From CAXXOK01 sp964497495 (GTDB lineage Bacteria > Bacillota > Clostridia > Christensenellales > Aristaeellaceae): a stretch of DNA of 64,000 nt. This document shows positions 34,609 through 43,863 of this stretch, piece after piece. The DNA is taken from positions 1-64,000 of the forward strand of contig CAZCCZ010000009.1 in the NCBI GenBank assembly GCA_964497495.1, in the 5' to 3' direction. Within the stretch, counting starts at the first letter, position 1; each line of letters starts with the position of its first letter. The translations under genes and the position numbers were made by a program. Under the pieces are notes generated by a model. That model made no database searches. It was not told the DNA's origin and was given only the letters and a program-made list of their open reading frames with translations.

Positions 34609-36966
34609 ATGAAAGTAGCAATAATCGGCGCGACCGGCAAAGCCGGAAAACTGATCGCCAGAGAGGCGAAAAGCCGCGGCTACGAGGTGGCGGCCGTCGT
34701 ACGCCCGTCGTCCGTCGGACGCCTGGAAGACCAGTACGATATCATCCCCAAGGATATCTTCGAGCTGGAAACGGATGATTTCCGCGGCTTCGACATCGTC
34801 GTAGACGCTTTCGGGACCAATTTCAGCAAACCCGGCTCCGAGTACCTTCACATTACGACCATGGAGCACCTGATTAACGTAATGGAGCAGCTGCCAGAAA
34901 CGCGGTTCTTCGTGGTCGGCGGCGCCGGCAGCCTGTTCCTGGACGATACGCGCACGCGCCGCGTGGTGGACGATATGTCCCCCGCGTTCAACGCGGTTCC
35001 CATGAACATGTTCGCGGCCTATCGCAAGCTGGCGGCGAGCAAGGTCAACTACACCTACATGAGCCCCGCGGAAATGTTCGACGCGGGCAGCGTGGGGACC
35101 GGCCGGTATGCGCTGGGCAAGGACGTAAGGGTTTTCAATTCGGTCCATCGCAGCTACATCACCTACGAAGATTACGCGCTTGCCATGGTGGACGAGTTTG
35201 AGAACAAAGCTTTTGTGAAAACGCGGTTTACCGCGGTATCCGAATCGAAGTTCAAGGACGACGGCAAGAACTTCTTCCGCATCGGCCCCAACGCTTTTAC
35301 CCGGGCCGGCAGCTATTTCGGCGTGTTCGCGGCGGGTATGGGCGCGTCCTACGGCACGGCGCAGCTCTATCTGGGCAGCCGCCGGGGCGGCAACACCGAG
35401 ATGCCGAATAATAAACTGGTGGATATCACCCCGATCTACAATGGGAAGAAGATACCGTACGCCGTACTCACAACCCCCGTGGAGATCATCCTGCGCACGC
35501 AGTACGGCAACATCCGCCTGTGCTTCGCCACGAAGGACATGATACTCGTCAAGGGCGAAAACGGGCTGGGGATGCGTATCAACAAGGATATGATTACCCA
35601 CGAGATCATGAAACCCCGCGGTAAAAAATCCTGGGAGGGCATTTTCCGCTGGACGTGCAGCCTGGTGTTCACGCCGTGGAAAGGCACGGTGGCCATGGAC
35701 GCCGGATGGGATTGGGAAAAGCTCTGCACGCCGACCGTAGAGGGAGATTTTCTGCCGGATGAAAACGGCGAGCTGCTTTTCTCCGTCGAGGAGTTCGGCT
35801 ATACCGGCATCGAGCGTAAATCCGTGCCTACGTATGAGGAAGGGCTCGCGGACGTGACGGCGGACTGGAAAGCCTTCCTGGATAAGCAGCCCGCGCTGGC
35901 GCCCGAGTACGAAGAGCAGCGCGAGGAAGCCGCCTGGATGACCTGGGCCCATTTGATGTCGCCCTTCGGGCGCATCAAGCGCACCTCCATCTTCATGACG
36001 TCCACGGCGGCCGCTTCGGAGTGGCAAATGTGCGAGAACGCCGTGGCGCTCAAGAACAATCTTCCGGTGGCCGTCGAACTGTTGCTTAACATGGTGGATC
36101 AGCAGGCGCCCACCGGCCAACTGCCGGACTTTTACGACGATATGCGCGGTATTTACCAGCTTACCAAACCGCCCATCCAGGGCTGGGCGCTGAAGATACT
36201 GATGCGGGAGCACGATTTTGCCAAAGAAGTGGCCCGCGACAAGCTGGAAATGATGTACGAAGGCTACGGAGCGTGGGCGAACTGGTTTATGAAATACCGT
36301 GACGACGACCATGACGGACTGCCGCAGTACGAGCACGGCGACGAAACCGGCAACGATGACAGCGCTGTCTTTAAGACCCAGCCGATCTTGGAACTGCCCG
36401 AGCTCAGCGCGTTCCTGGCCCTTCTCTTCGAGTCTTTGGGCGATCTGGGCGAAATCCTCGGCCGCGATCGGGAAGAGATCGACGATTGGTACGCGCGTTC
36501 CAGGGAGATCATCCGCAGAATGTTGGAGGCTTTCTGGACGGGCAAGCGTTTCGTCGCGCTGACCAACGGCGACCACCGGATCGTGGATACGAAGTCCGTG
36601 ATGTTCTACCGTCCGCTGGTGCTGGGCAAACGGCTGCCTTCGGACGTGGTGGATCAAATGGCTGCCGATCTGGAAGCGGAAGGCGAATTCCTCACGCCGT
36701 ACGGGCTGATCGGCCAGAGCCGCACCAGCGATGACTTCACCTTATCCGGTTTCAGCAACGGCAGGGTCGGCGGTTCGGAAAACCTGCTGATCATTACCGG
36801 TCTGTACGACGCGGGCAAGGTGGAACTGGCCAAAAAGCTCGCCAAGCGTTACTGCGACGGCATGAAATCGGGCGGAAGCCCCTTCTTCGGCCTGATGCCG
36901 GGCTTTGCGGGCAGCTGGGGCGCCGCGACGTTCCAGGTGCTGGCGAACCTCTACAGCAACATGTAG
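34609..36966 (+). CDS. NAD(P)-binding SDR / GH63-like (alpha/alpha)6 fusion protein, copy B
   Basis: A 785-residue paralogue of the preceding gene, 32 bases downstream and co-transcribed. The two align over their full length with the same domain border: SDR-like 1-213 (GATGKAG loop, FDIVVDAFG, FVVGGAGSLF, ITYEDYALAMVDE), then the beta region and (alpha/alpha)6 barrel (QLPDFYDDMR, PPIQGWALKI, YRDDDHDGLPQYEHGDE). The likely general acid is D583 in ETGNDDS. The C-terminal base position is again non-acidic. Divergence in the barrel entrance loops suggests different substrates or a heteromeric complex. The ATG follows AAAGGAG. A strong terminator follows. Confidence 0.78.
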   Translation: MKVAIIGATGKAGKLIAREAKSRGYEVAAVVRPSSVGRLEDQYDIIPKDIFELETDDFRGFDIVVDAFGTNFSKPGSEYLHITTMEHLINVMEQLPETRFFVVGGAGSLFLDDTRTRRVVDDMSPAFNAVPMNMFAAYRKLAASKVNYTYMSPAEMFDAGSVGTGRYALGKDVRVFNSVHRSYITYEDYALAMVDEFENKAFVKTRFTAVSESKFKDDGKNFFRIGPNAFTRAGSYFGVFAAGMGASYGTAQLYLGSRRGGNTEMPNNKLVDITPIYNGKKIPYAVLTTPVEIILRTQYGNIRLCFATKDMILVKGENGLGMRINKDMITHEIMKPRGKKSWEGIFRWTCSLVFTPWKGTVAMDAGWDWEKLCTPTVEGDFLPDENGELLFSVEEFGYTGIERKSVPTYEEGLADVTADWKAFLDKQPALAPEYEEQREEAAWMTWAHLMSPFGRIKRTSIFMTSTAAASEWQMCENAVALKNNLPVAVELLLNMVDQQAPTGQLPDFYDDMRGIYQLTKPPIQGWALKILMREHDFAKEVARDKLEMMYEGYGAWANWFMKYRDDDHDGLPQYEHGDETGNDDSAVFKTQPILELPELSAFLALLFESLGDLGEILGRDREEIDDWYARSREIIRRMLEAFWTGKRFVALTNGDHRIVDTKSVMFYRPLVLGKRLPSDVVDQMAADLEAEGEFLTPYGLIGQSRTSDDFTLSGFSNGRVGGSENLLIITGLYDAGKVELAKKLAKRYCDGMKSGGSPFFGLMPGFAGSWGAATFQVLANLYSNM

Positions 36967-37032
36967 CGGATTGATTCCCATATAATCCCCGCTCCCGTCG
37001 CAGGCAGGATGCCGCGGCGGCGCAGACCGGAA

Positions 37033-37066
37033 GAACGCCTGTGCGTTTCGCAACGCACAGGCGTTC
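37033..37066 (+). terminator. Terminator of the fusion operon
   Basis: A perfect 15-bp stem (37033-37047 / 37052-37066) with a TCGC loop and a short TTTA tail. A second structured palindrome (37103-37142, GGCATCC/GGATGCC with GGGCGC/GCGCCC inside) lies further on and may serve the convergent permease gene. Confidence 0.8.
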
Positions 37067-37240
37067 TTTACCGTCGGGGCGGCGAGGCTGGAACGGAACG
37101 CCGGCATCCGGGCGCCGAAGGGGGTAAGCGCCCATGGATGCCGAAACCCCCTCGCTTTTCCCGGAACGGCCGCAGCGAACCAGGGGCGGCCGCGCCGCCG
37201 GGCCGCGTTCGTCCGTCGTCCGCCGGGAACGGAGCCTTGT

Positions 37241-38095
37241 TTACGCCTTTGTCCCGGTCAGGGCGATACCCTCGATAAACTGTTTCTGGACGAACAGATA
37301 CAGCACCAGCATCGGAACGATCGCCAAAGCGGAACCGGCCATCATCACGGGGTAGTTGGTGGAATGCTGCCCCTGCAGGGAACTGATTCCCGCCGCGAGC
37401 GTCATTTTGCTGGTACTCATATTCACGATCAGGGGCCACATCATGTCACTGTAGGCAAAAAGCGCCGTAAAGACCGCCAGGGCCATCATCGCCGTCTTGG
37501 TCAGAGGCATCATGACTCTCAGGAAGCTCTGGAACACGTTGCAGCCGTCCAGCGTGGCCGCTTCCATCAGGTCGTTGGGCAGGCACAGGTAGAACTGACG
37601 AAGGAAGAACGTACCGAACGCGCTGACCAACCCGGGGAACACCAACGCGAACACCGTGTTCAGCTTGTTGAAAGAGGAAAGCATCATATACTGCGGGATG
37701 ATGAAAACCTGCGCGGGGAGCATGAGCTGCGTCAACACGATGAAGAAGAAGAAACGCTTCAGGGGGAAATCCAGCTTCGCGAACGCGAACCCGGCCATCG
37801 AGGCGAAAACCGTGGCGCAAAGCACCCGGATCAGGATCATCATGCCCGTGTTGAAGTACAGCGCGTCGAAAGGAAGCGTCCGCATGACTTCGGTGTAGTT
37901 ACGGAAACTCCAGTCCGAAGGGAAGAAGATCGGCGGGATCATGATCGCTTCACCCTGCGTTTTAAAGGACGTCAGGACCATCCATATGAAGGGAAAGATC
38001 ATGACGACGGAGCCTGCGACCAGCAGGGCGTGAACGGGGATTTTCCAGCGCGTTCCGCCGGGGGCCCCTTTTGTTTTCACGGGTATGGCCGTCAC
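37241..38095 (-). CDS. Sugar ABC transporter permease, MalG type
   Basis: A 284-residue permease with six helices. The EAA loop is EAATLDGCNVFQSFLRVMMP and the N-terminal segment is FPFIWMVLTSFKTQGE, typical of MalG/LacG proteins. I choose GTG 38093-38095 because GGGAGG precedes it by 7 bases. The earlier ATG (38116) overlaps the end of the upstream permease and has no ribosome site. It is the last gene of the minus-strand importer operon (binding protein, MalF-type, MalG-type), which has no ATPase. Confidence 0.92.
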   Translation of the reverse strand: MTAIPVKTKGAPGGTRWKIPVHALLVAGSVVMIFPFIWMVLTSFKTQGEAIMIPPIFFPSDWSFRNYTEVMRTLPFDALYFNTGMMILIRVLCATVFASMAGFAFAKLDFPLKRFFFFIVLTQLMLPAQVFIIPQYMMLSSFNKLNTVFALVFPGLVSAFGTFFLRQFYLCLPNDLMEAATLDGCNVFQSFLRVMMPLTKTAMMALAVFTALFAYSDMMWPLIVNMSTSKMTLAAGISSLQGQHSTNYPVMMAGSALAIVPMLVLYLFVQKQFIEGIALTGTKA

Positions 38096-38108
38096 AGTCG
38101 CACCTCCC

Positions 38109-39032
38109 TTATTCATAATGGATCAGTTTCTTTTCCGACCAGAACTGGAAGAACGTAATGACCATGATGATGACGAAGCTCCAAAGTACGATGGCCGACG
38201 CGTACCCCTTGTTGAACTTCTCAAACGCCTCGTGGTAGAAGAGGACCATCAGCGTAATGGCTTTCTTGTACGCGGGATTGCGCGCGGTGATCAGCAGATA
38301 GACGGTGTCGAACTGCTTGATGGAAGTCATCACGCGCATGACGATGACGAAGAAAAGCGTGGGGCTGAGCAGAGGCACGGTGATGTGGAAAAAGCGTTGC
38401 AACGCGTTGGCGCCGTCCAGTTCGCTGGCCTCGTAATACGTGACCGGTATGGTTTGCAACCCGGCCAGGATCAGCACGAGGTCGTACCCGACCGCGCTCC
38501 ATATGCCGATGGCCGCGCAGGAGACGATGGCGGTGTTGGGATCGGACAGCCAGTTGACGCCGCCGGCGCCGAAAAGCCTCAGGAACTGGTTCAGCACTCC
38601 GACGTCGGCGTTGAAGATCCATTTCCAGACCATGGCGATCGCCGCCGGGGCCACGATCATGGGCATGAAATAGATACCGCGGTATAAATCGCGCCCTCTG
38701 ATTTTCGTGTTGAGCAACACGGCCAGGATGAGCGCTAAAAATACGCCTACCGGTACGGTAAGCAGCATGTAATAAAGCGTATTCCACGTGGACTGCCATA
38801 TCTGGCCGTCCCCGAACATTTTTACGTAATTATTCAACCCGACGAATTTCGCCGCGCCAAGCCCCTGCGACTTATACAGGCTCAGAATGATCGTTTCGAT
38901 GAACGGGTAGATATTCAGCACCAGGAGGCCGATGATGGTTGGCGCGATCATAACGTAAGCCCATCCCCAGCCGTGTCGGGAGCGATAGGGCTTGTGCGCG
39001 CGCAGATCGCCTGGCAACGCTCTGGTATACAT
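38109..39032 (-). CDS. Sugar ABC transporter permease, MalF/UgpA type
   Basis: A 307-residue permease. The N-terminal AYVMIAPTIIGLLVLNIYPF helix is typical of the UgpA/LacF group. The EAA loop is EASELDGANALQRFFHITVP. The start is ATG 39030-39032 (MYTRALPG) after AAGGGA. The open frame runs about 70 codons further upstream across the intercistronic hairpin and is not coding there. Confidence 0.92.
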   Translation of the reverse strand: MYTRALPGDLRAHKPYRSRHGWGWAYVMIAPTIIGLLVLNIYPFIETIILSLYKSQGLGAAKFVGLNNYVKMFGDGQIWQSTWNTLYYMLLTVPVGVFLALILAVLLNTKIRGRDLYRGIYFMPMIVAPAAIAMVWKWIFNADVGVLNQFLRLFGAGGVNWLSDPNTAIVSCAAIGIWSAVGYDLVLILAGLQTIPVTYYEASELDGANALQRFFHITVPLLSPTLFFVIVMRVMTSIKQFDTVYLLITARNPAYKKAITLMVLFYHEAFEKFNKGYASAIVLWSFVIIMVITFFQFWSEKKLIHYE

Positions 39033-39142
39033 GAGATGCGTCCCTTCGTTCGTTGTACGCCGTGCGACCGCGGCGCCGGGGTATGGGGAAGAATGAAAAC
39101 GACGCATTTGGTTTGGCCAAACGCGGTGAGAAAACCCTATGA

Positions 39143-39169
39143 GGGGGAGGCTCTTCGCGAGCCTCCCCC
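39143..39169 (-). other. Intercistronic hairpin after the binding-protein gene
   Basis: A perfect 11-bp stem GGGGGAGGCTC/GAGCCTCCCCC with a 5-nt loop lies just after the binding-protein stop and before the permeases. Such hairpins commonly raise binding-protein expression over permeases by partial termination or mRNA protection. Confidence 0.7.
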
Positions 39170-39186
39170 ATGGCGCGGGCTTTCGG

Positions 39187-40410
39187 TCACTCGCCTTCGA
39201 TTTCCATAATGGTATTGTACAGCTGGTTGCAGCCGTCCGCAACGGATACCTCGCCCGAGTAGATGGAGGTCATCGTTTCCGTCTCGGTGCCTTCCCAGAG
39301 GCTCTTGTTGGGCGAGAAGGGGAACTGCACGCCGTAAGGAAGCATCTGAGGATAGCAGGCGATGTTGATCTTGGTGAAGAGATCGGTGAAGTAGTGTTCC
39401 GTGCCCTCATAGGCGGGAATGGCGGCCTTGTTCTGAGCCTGCAGGATGTTCGCCTGCTCGGTGCCGCAGAAGGCGATGAAGTCTTTGACCACATCGGGAT
39501 TGGCGGTGTTGTAAGCCCCGGCGTAGCCTAAGCCGTTGTAGATCGAGGCGCGCTTTTTACCCTGCGGAAGCACGGCCAGATCGAACTTGTCCTTGATGAA
39601 CTCGTTGCTGGTGAAGGCGCTCATCATCCAGCTGCCCACGAATTCCATGGCGAGCTTGCCGGCCTGGAACTGCTCGTCGCAGCTCATATCCGTGAAGGAT
39701 TCGAGGGTCGGGGATACCTTATCCACGAGCATCAGGTCCACCCAGGCCTGGATGGCTTCCTGCGTCTCGGGAAGGTTGAAGCCGCACTTGCCGTTTTCGA
39801 AAATGAAACCGCCGTTCTGATACACGAAGTTATAGTAACCGGTTTGGGTTTCATTCGGGGCGCCGAAGCCGTAGATGCCCTTTTCCGGATCCGTCAGCTT
39901 CTTGGCGGTCTCAATCAGCGTGTCCCACGTCCACGTGTCGTCGGGATAGGCAATACCGGCGTTGTCGAAGATCTCCTTGTTGTAGGCCAACGCGATGGTG
40001 TCGTAGTCCTTCGGCACCGCAAGCTGGGCGCCGTTGAAGTTGTACAGCGCGGTGATGCCGCTGGGGTACGGGGCGTAGTCGTAGTTCAGGTCCGTCAGGT
40101 CCAGCAGGACGTTGGCAGAGGCGTACTTAAAGAACTGGTTGGAGTGAATCCAGAAAACATCCGGCATCGCGCCGCCCTGGGCGGCCGCTTCCAGCTTCGT
40201 CCAGTACTCGGTCCAGGGGGTCACCTGCGTTTCGATGGTTACGTTCGGATGTTCGGCCGTGTAGGCGTCGGCGATCGCCTTCATGCCCGGCTCCTGGTTC
40301 GTGTCCCAGAAGGCGAAGGTAATGGTCACGTTCTGCTCGGCCAGCGCGATGGGGGCGCAAAGCCCGATCAGCAAGCACAGGGTCAACAGGGATGCGAGAA
40401 GCTTCTTCAT
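39187..40410 (-). CDS. Extracellular sugar-binding protein (family 1)
   Basis: A 407-residue exported solute-binding protein. A 24-residue signal peptide ends in ALAE, with no lipobox cysteine at the cleavage site. The mature start VTITFAFWDTNQEPGMKAIADA and the ALYNFNGAQLAVPKDYDTIALAYNK stretch are typical of MalE/UgpB-type sugar binders. It is the first gene of the minus-strand importer operon and divergent from the AraC-AraC-GH4 operon, which suggests that it delivers the substrate of the GH4 enzyme. Confidence 0.92.
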   Translation of the reverse strand: MKKLLASLLTLCLLIGLCAPIALAEQNVTITFAFWDTNQEPGMKAIADAYTAEHPNVTIETQVTPWTEYWTKLEAAAQGGAMPDVFWIHSNQFFKYASANVLLDLTDLNYDYAPYPSGITALYNFNGAQLAVPKDYDTIALAYNKEIFDNAGIAYPDDTWTWDTLIETAKKLTDPEKGIYGFGAPNETQTGYYNFVYQNGGFIFENGKCGFNLPETQEAIQAWVDLMLVDKVSPTLESFTDMSCDEQFQAGKLAMEFVGSWMMSAFTSNEFIKDKFDLAVLPQGKKRASIYNGLGYAGAYNTANPDVVKDFIAFCGTEQANILQAQNKAAIPAYEGTEHYFTDLFTKINIACYPQMLPYGVQFPFSPNKSLWEGTETETMTSIYSGEVSVADGCNQLYNTIMEIEGE

Positions 40411-40494
40411 TGATAGATTCCTCCTTTTTCAATTTCGGCGCGTTAAGTTATCTTATTCTAGCACTCGATTCGCCGGTTGTGCTATATACATCCT

Positions 40495-40513
40495 ATAATC
40501 GTGGTGCATAATC
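40495..40513. promoter_or_regulatory. Candidate regulator half-sites in the divergent intergenic region
   Basis: ATAATC occurs at 40495-40500 and again at 40508-40513, embedded in the similar strings CCTATAATC and GCATAATCC. The region is AT-rich and lies between the divergent importer and AraC operons. Direct half-sites of this kind fit AraC-type binding, but I cannot assign the promoter elements confidently. Confidence 0.35.
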
Positions 40514-40699
40514 CTATCATATTGTTTAAAACGGGTAGCATATGGTTTATTTCAGGCCGCATTACGGGCGGATATGCGAGAATTGTATAAATCATCGGGA
40601 GGATAAGTGCGTATCCTCTCTTGCCGGCTAATTTTCTCCGCGCTATACTGGAGATGCTACGCACGTATGCCTGATTCGGAGGAAAGGGGGGATGCGACG

Positions 40700-41632
40700 A
40701 TGGTCGATCTCAACGAGTCCATCATGGTCATACATCCCAACCTGTCCACCGTTTCAACCTCCATTGCGCATATCGAACGGGAATACGCCTGCCCTGCCAA
40801 TATCCTGCGGGTGCTGTGCGCCGCCAGCGGCGGCTGCACGCTGGTCACGGCGGAGAAAAGCGTGCACCTGATCGGCGCGCGCATGGTGCTGCTGATCGGC
40901 GATCTGCCGTACCGCATTTCGCAGCCCACGGAAGACTGCACGCTGACGAGGCTGGATATCGCCATCGAGAAGGGCAGTTACTACGGCTTCGATATCGGCA
41001 AGCTCAAGGACGCCTTTCCGGAAGTGAAGCGGCTCAACCGGCAGGCCCGCGCCTGCATCGTTTTCTACGATAATTACGCCTTCGTAATCTCCGCGCTGCA
41101 GAACATTCACACGTTCTCGCTGTACGAGCAGTCGGAACGCGGCATGCAGATCACGTTGACCCTCAGCTTTCTGCTGGCGGCCATCTCCACGTCCTCCTGG
41201 GATGAAAACCTGCCGCCCTCCCGCAACAGCAAGCACGTCCGCACCGCGTTGCAGTACATACACGAGAACTACATGTGCAACATCACCACCACGGACATCG
41301 CGGCCGCGGCGGGCATACACATCGGGCACCTGCACCGCATTTTCCTTGCGGAAACCGGGTTCCGCCTGGGGGAATACCTGACGAATCTCCGGATCAGCAA
41401 GGTCAAATCGCTGCTGATGCGCACGGATATTTCCACCACGTCCATCGCCTGCCGCGTCGGCATCAGCACGCTGCAGTACTTCAGCCGCCTTTTCAAGCAG
41501 CACGTGGGCGTGACGCCGCAGACGTTCCGGAAAACCTACAACTTAACGTGTAATTACGAGCAGAGGGAAAAATACACTTCGATCGACTATACGCTCGATC
41601 CGCCCCGGCTTCCGGAAGGAGGGTCTCTTTGA
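40700..41632 (+). CDS. AraC-family transcriptional regulator
   Basis: A 310-residue regulator. The N-terminal ~190 residues are a cupin-like sensing region containing LVTAEKSVHLIGARMVLLIG. The C-terminal AraC double helix-turn-helix (about 205-305) has ITTTDIAAAAGIHIGHLHRIF and ISTLQYFSRLFKQHVGVTP. I choose ATG 40700, preceded by a GGGGGG-type ribosome site; in-frame starts exist at 40607 and 40667. Its stop overlaps the TTG start of a second AraC gene. It probably controls the neighbouring importer and GH4 gene. Confidence 0.88.
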   Translation: MVDLNESIMVIHPNLSTVSTSIAHIEREYACPANILRVLCAASGGCTLVTAEKSVHLIGARMVLLIGDLPYRISQPTEDCTLTRLDIAIEKGSYYGFDIGKLKDAFPEVKRLNRQARACIVFYDNYAFVISALQNIHTFSLYEQSERGMQITLTLSFLLAAISTSSWDENLPPSRNSKHVRTALQYIHENYMCNITTTDIAAAAGIHIGHLHRIFLAETGFRLGEYLTNLRISKVKSLLMRTDISTTSIACRVGISTLQYFSRLFKQHVGVTPQTFRKTYNLTCNYEQREKYTSIDYTLDPPRLPEGGSL

Positions 41633-42552
41633 TCTCTTTTTTCGATCCGATGTACCGGTGCGGCCCCTACGTGCCCGTTATCCACGCTTATTACGACCGG
41701 GCGGACATGCTGCGTTCCACGAACCATCTGGTGGACCACTCCCATTCGCTGTGCGAGATCATGTACGTCTGCGAAGGGAACATGAGCATCGAGCTGACGG
41801 AAGGCGTGGTGAAAGTCGGGCGCAGGCAGTTTATCTGGCTGGATTCGAACGTGCGGCACTGGGACCTCCGTTTTTCCGACGACCTGTGCAGCATGATGAA
41901 CGTGGAGTATCAATACGAGGCGCTCGATACGCGTGCGCCCTCGCTGGGCGAGGTGGCGCGCAACGACAGGGCGACCGACTACCTGTTAAGCCATCCCTGC
42001 AGCCACCTGTTGCTGACGGACAGCAACGAAACCGTATACCGGTTGATGAAGGAGATCATCTTGCTGGCGGACAGCACCAACGTGCAGGCGGAAAAACTCT
42101 GCTCGCTGCTGTGCACCCAGCTCGTGCTGGAAGTGGCGCGCCTGAACAGCCACAATATCAGCGACAACGTCCCCGTGAAAAACCGGTACGTCAGCGAGGC
42201 CGTGGGCATTATGCAGCGCGATTTCGCCGAGCCGCTGACCGCCGCGGTCATCGCGGACCAGCTGCATATCCAGCCGACCTATCTCCACCGGCTTTTCAGG
42301 GAGCATACGGGGCGGACCATGAGCGAGCATCTGCAAACGATCCGCATCCAGCAGGCGCAAAGGCTTTTGACGCAGACCGACGATACCCTGCTGGAAATAT
42401 CGTGCGCGGTGGGGATCAGTAGCCAGCAGCATTTTTCCAAACTGTTCAGGCATATCGTCGGCATATCGCCGCTTGATTACCGAAACGGAAGGGCGGCGGC
42501 GCCGCAGTATCCGCAGCCGAACGAGAATCGTGAAACATTGAGGGAGGAATAG
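41629..42552 (+). CDS. AraC-family transcriptional regulator with cupin sensor domain
   Basis: A 307-residue regulator. The N-terminal AraC-type cupin sensor (about 20-110) is recognisable by HSHSLCEIMYVCEGNMSIEL. The C-terminal helix-turn-helix pair (about 185-288) ends with FRHIVGISPLDYRNG. The start is TTG 41629, which overlaps the preceding stop codon as TTGA and follows GGAGG, so the two regulators are translationally coupled. Only 3 bases separate its stop from the GH4 gene, so this looks like a local sugar-responsive activator. Confidence 0.9.
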   Translation: MISFFDPMYRCGPYVPVIHAYYDRADMLRSTNHLVDHSHSLCEIMYVCEGNMSIELTEGVVKVGRRQFIWLDSNVRHWDLRFSDDLCSMMNVEYQYEALDTRAPSLGEVARNDRATDYLLSHPCSHLLLTDSNETVYRLMKEIILLADSTNVQAEKLCSLLCTQLVLEVARLNSHNISDNVPVKNRYVSEAVGIMQRDFAEPLTAAVIADQLHIQPTYLHRLFREHTGRTMSEHLQTIRIQQAQRLLTQTDDTLLEISCAVGISSQQHFSKLFRHIVGISPLDYRNGRAAAPQYPQPNENRETLREE

Positions 42553-42555
42553 AAC

Positions 42556-43863
42556 ATGGCGAAGATTACTTTTTTAGGGGCGGGTTCCACGGTTTTCGCG
42601 AAAAACGTGCTGGGCGATTGCATGATGACACCCGCACTGGCGGATTCCACCATCGCTTTGTATGATATCGACGGGGCGCGGCTGAGCGAAAGCGCGATGA
42701 TGCTGGAGAACATCAACCGCAACAGCGGCGGCAAGGCGCATATCGAAAACTACCTTGGCACGGAGAACCGCGTGGCGGCGCTGAAGGGGGCCGATTACGT
42801 CGTCAACGCCGTCCAGATCGGCGGCTACGACCCCGCGACGATCATCGATTTCGAGATTCCCAAAAAGTACGGCCTGCGCCAGACTATCGCGGACACGCTG
42901 GGTATCGGCGGTATTTTCCGCGCGCTGCGCACGATTCCGGTCATGCTGGACATCGCGCGTGAAATCGAGGAAGTCTGCCCCCGGGCGTGGCTCCTCAACT
43001 ATACGAACCCCATGGCGATTCTCACCGGGGCGATGCTGCGCCGTACGGCCGTGAAAACCGTGGGGTTGTGCCACAGCGTGCAGGTGTGCTGTCCCACGTT
43101 GCTGGAAGGGCTTGGCATGCCGTACGACGACCGCGTGCAGTGGAAAATCGCCGGGATCAACCACCAGGCCTGGCTTTTGGAAGTCACCCGCGACGGCTGC
43201 GATCTTTACCCGGAGATCAAGCGCCGGGCCGCCGCCCGCACGGAGAAACACAACGATATGGTGCGCTACGAGATCATGCGGCGCTTCGGATACTACGTCA
43301 CGGAATCCAGCGAACACAACAGCGAATACATGCCGTTCTTCATCAAGTCGAAGTACCCGGAGCTGATCGACCGGTTCAACATCCCGCTGGACGAATATCC
43401 CCGCCGATGCGTGGAGCAGATAAAGAAATGGAACGCCCAGCGGGACGAACTGGTGCATAATCACCAGCTCACGCACGAGCGTTCCAGCGAGTACGCAAGC
43501 TACATCATGGAAGCCATGGAGACGAACCGGCCCGTGAAGATCGGCGGCAACGTGCTCAACACCGGTTTGATCACCAACCTTCCGGATAACGCCGTGGTCG
43601 AAGTCCCCTGCATGGTGGATGCCAGCGGGGTGACGCCGACGTTCGTTGGCGCGCTGCCCGAGCAGTGCGCGGCGATGAACCGGACGAACGTCAACGTGCA
43701 GCTCCTTACGCTTGAAGCCGCGCGCACGCTGGACAGGAACTATATATACCTCGCGGCAATGATGGATCCGCATACCGCGTCGGAGCTGTCCATCGACGAT
43801 ATCGTCGCCCTGTGCGACGAACTGCTGGAAGCGCACCGCGCCTGGCTGCCGGCCTACCGGTAA
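42556..43863 (+). CDS. GH4 NAD-dependent alpha-glycosidase (MelA-like)
   Basis: A 435-residue glycoside hydrolase of family 4. It cleaves glycosides by transient oxidation of C3 with NAD+ and a divalent metal, followed by elimination. The N-terminal NAD-binding loop is FLGAGSTVFAKN. The NP motif N148-YTNP152 and metal ligands C172 (GLCHSV) and H203 (GINHQAW) are all present, so it should be active. The overall pattern matches alpha-galactosidases (MelA) better than 6-phospho-glycosidases. This suits an ABC-imported, non-phosphorylated substrate such as a raffinose-type sugar. The substrate assignment is inference. Confidence 0.9.
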   Translation: MAKITFLGAGSTVFAKNVLGDCMMTPALADSTIALYDIDGARLSESAMMLENINRNSGGKAHIENYLGTENRVAALKGADYVVNAVQIGGYDPATIIDFEIPKKYGLRQTIADTLGIGGIFRALRTIPVMLDIAREIEEVCPRAWLLNYTNPMAILTGAMLRRTAVKTVGLCHSVQVCCPTLLEGLGMPYDDRVQWKIAGINHQAWLLEVTRDGCDLYPEIKRRAAARTEKHNDMVRYEIMRRFGYYVTESSEHNSEYMPFFIKSKYPELIDRFNIPLDEYPRRCVEQIKKWNAQRDELVHNHQLTHERSSEYASYIMEAMETNRPVKIGGNVLNTGLITNLPDNAVVEVPCMVDASGVTPTFVGALPEQCAAMNRTNVNVQLLTLEAARTLDRNYIYLAAMMDPHTASELSIDDIVALCDELLEAHRAWLPAYR

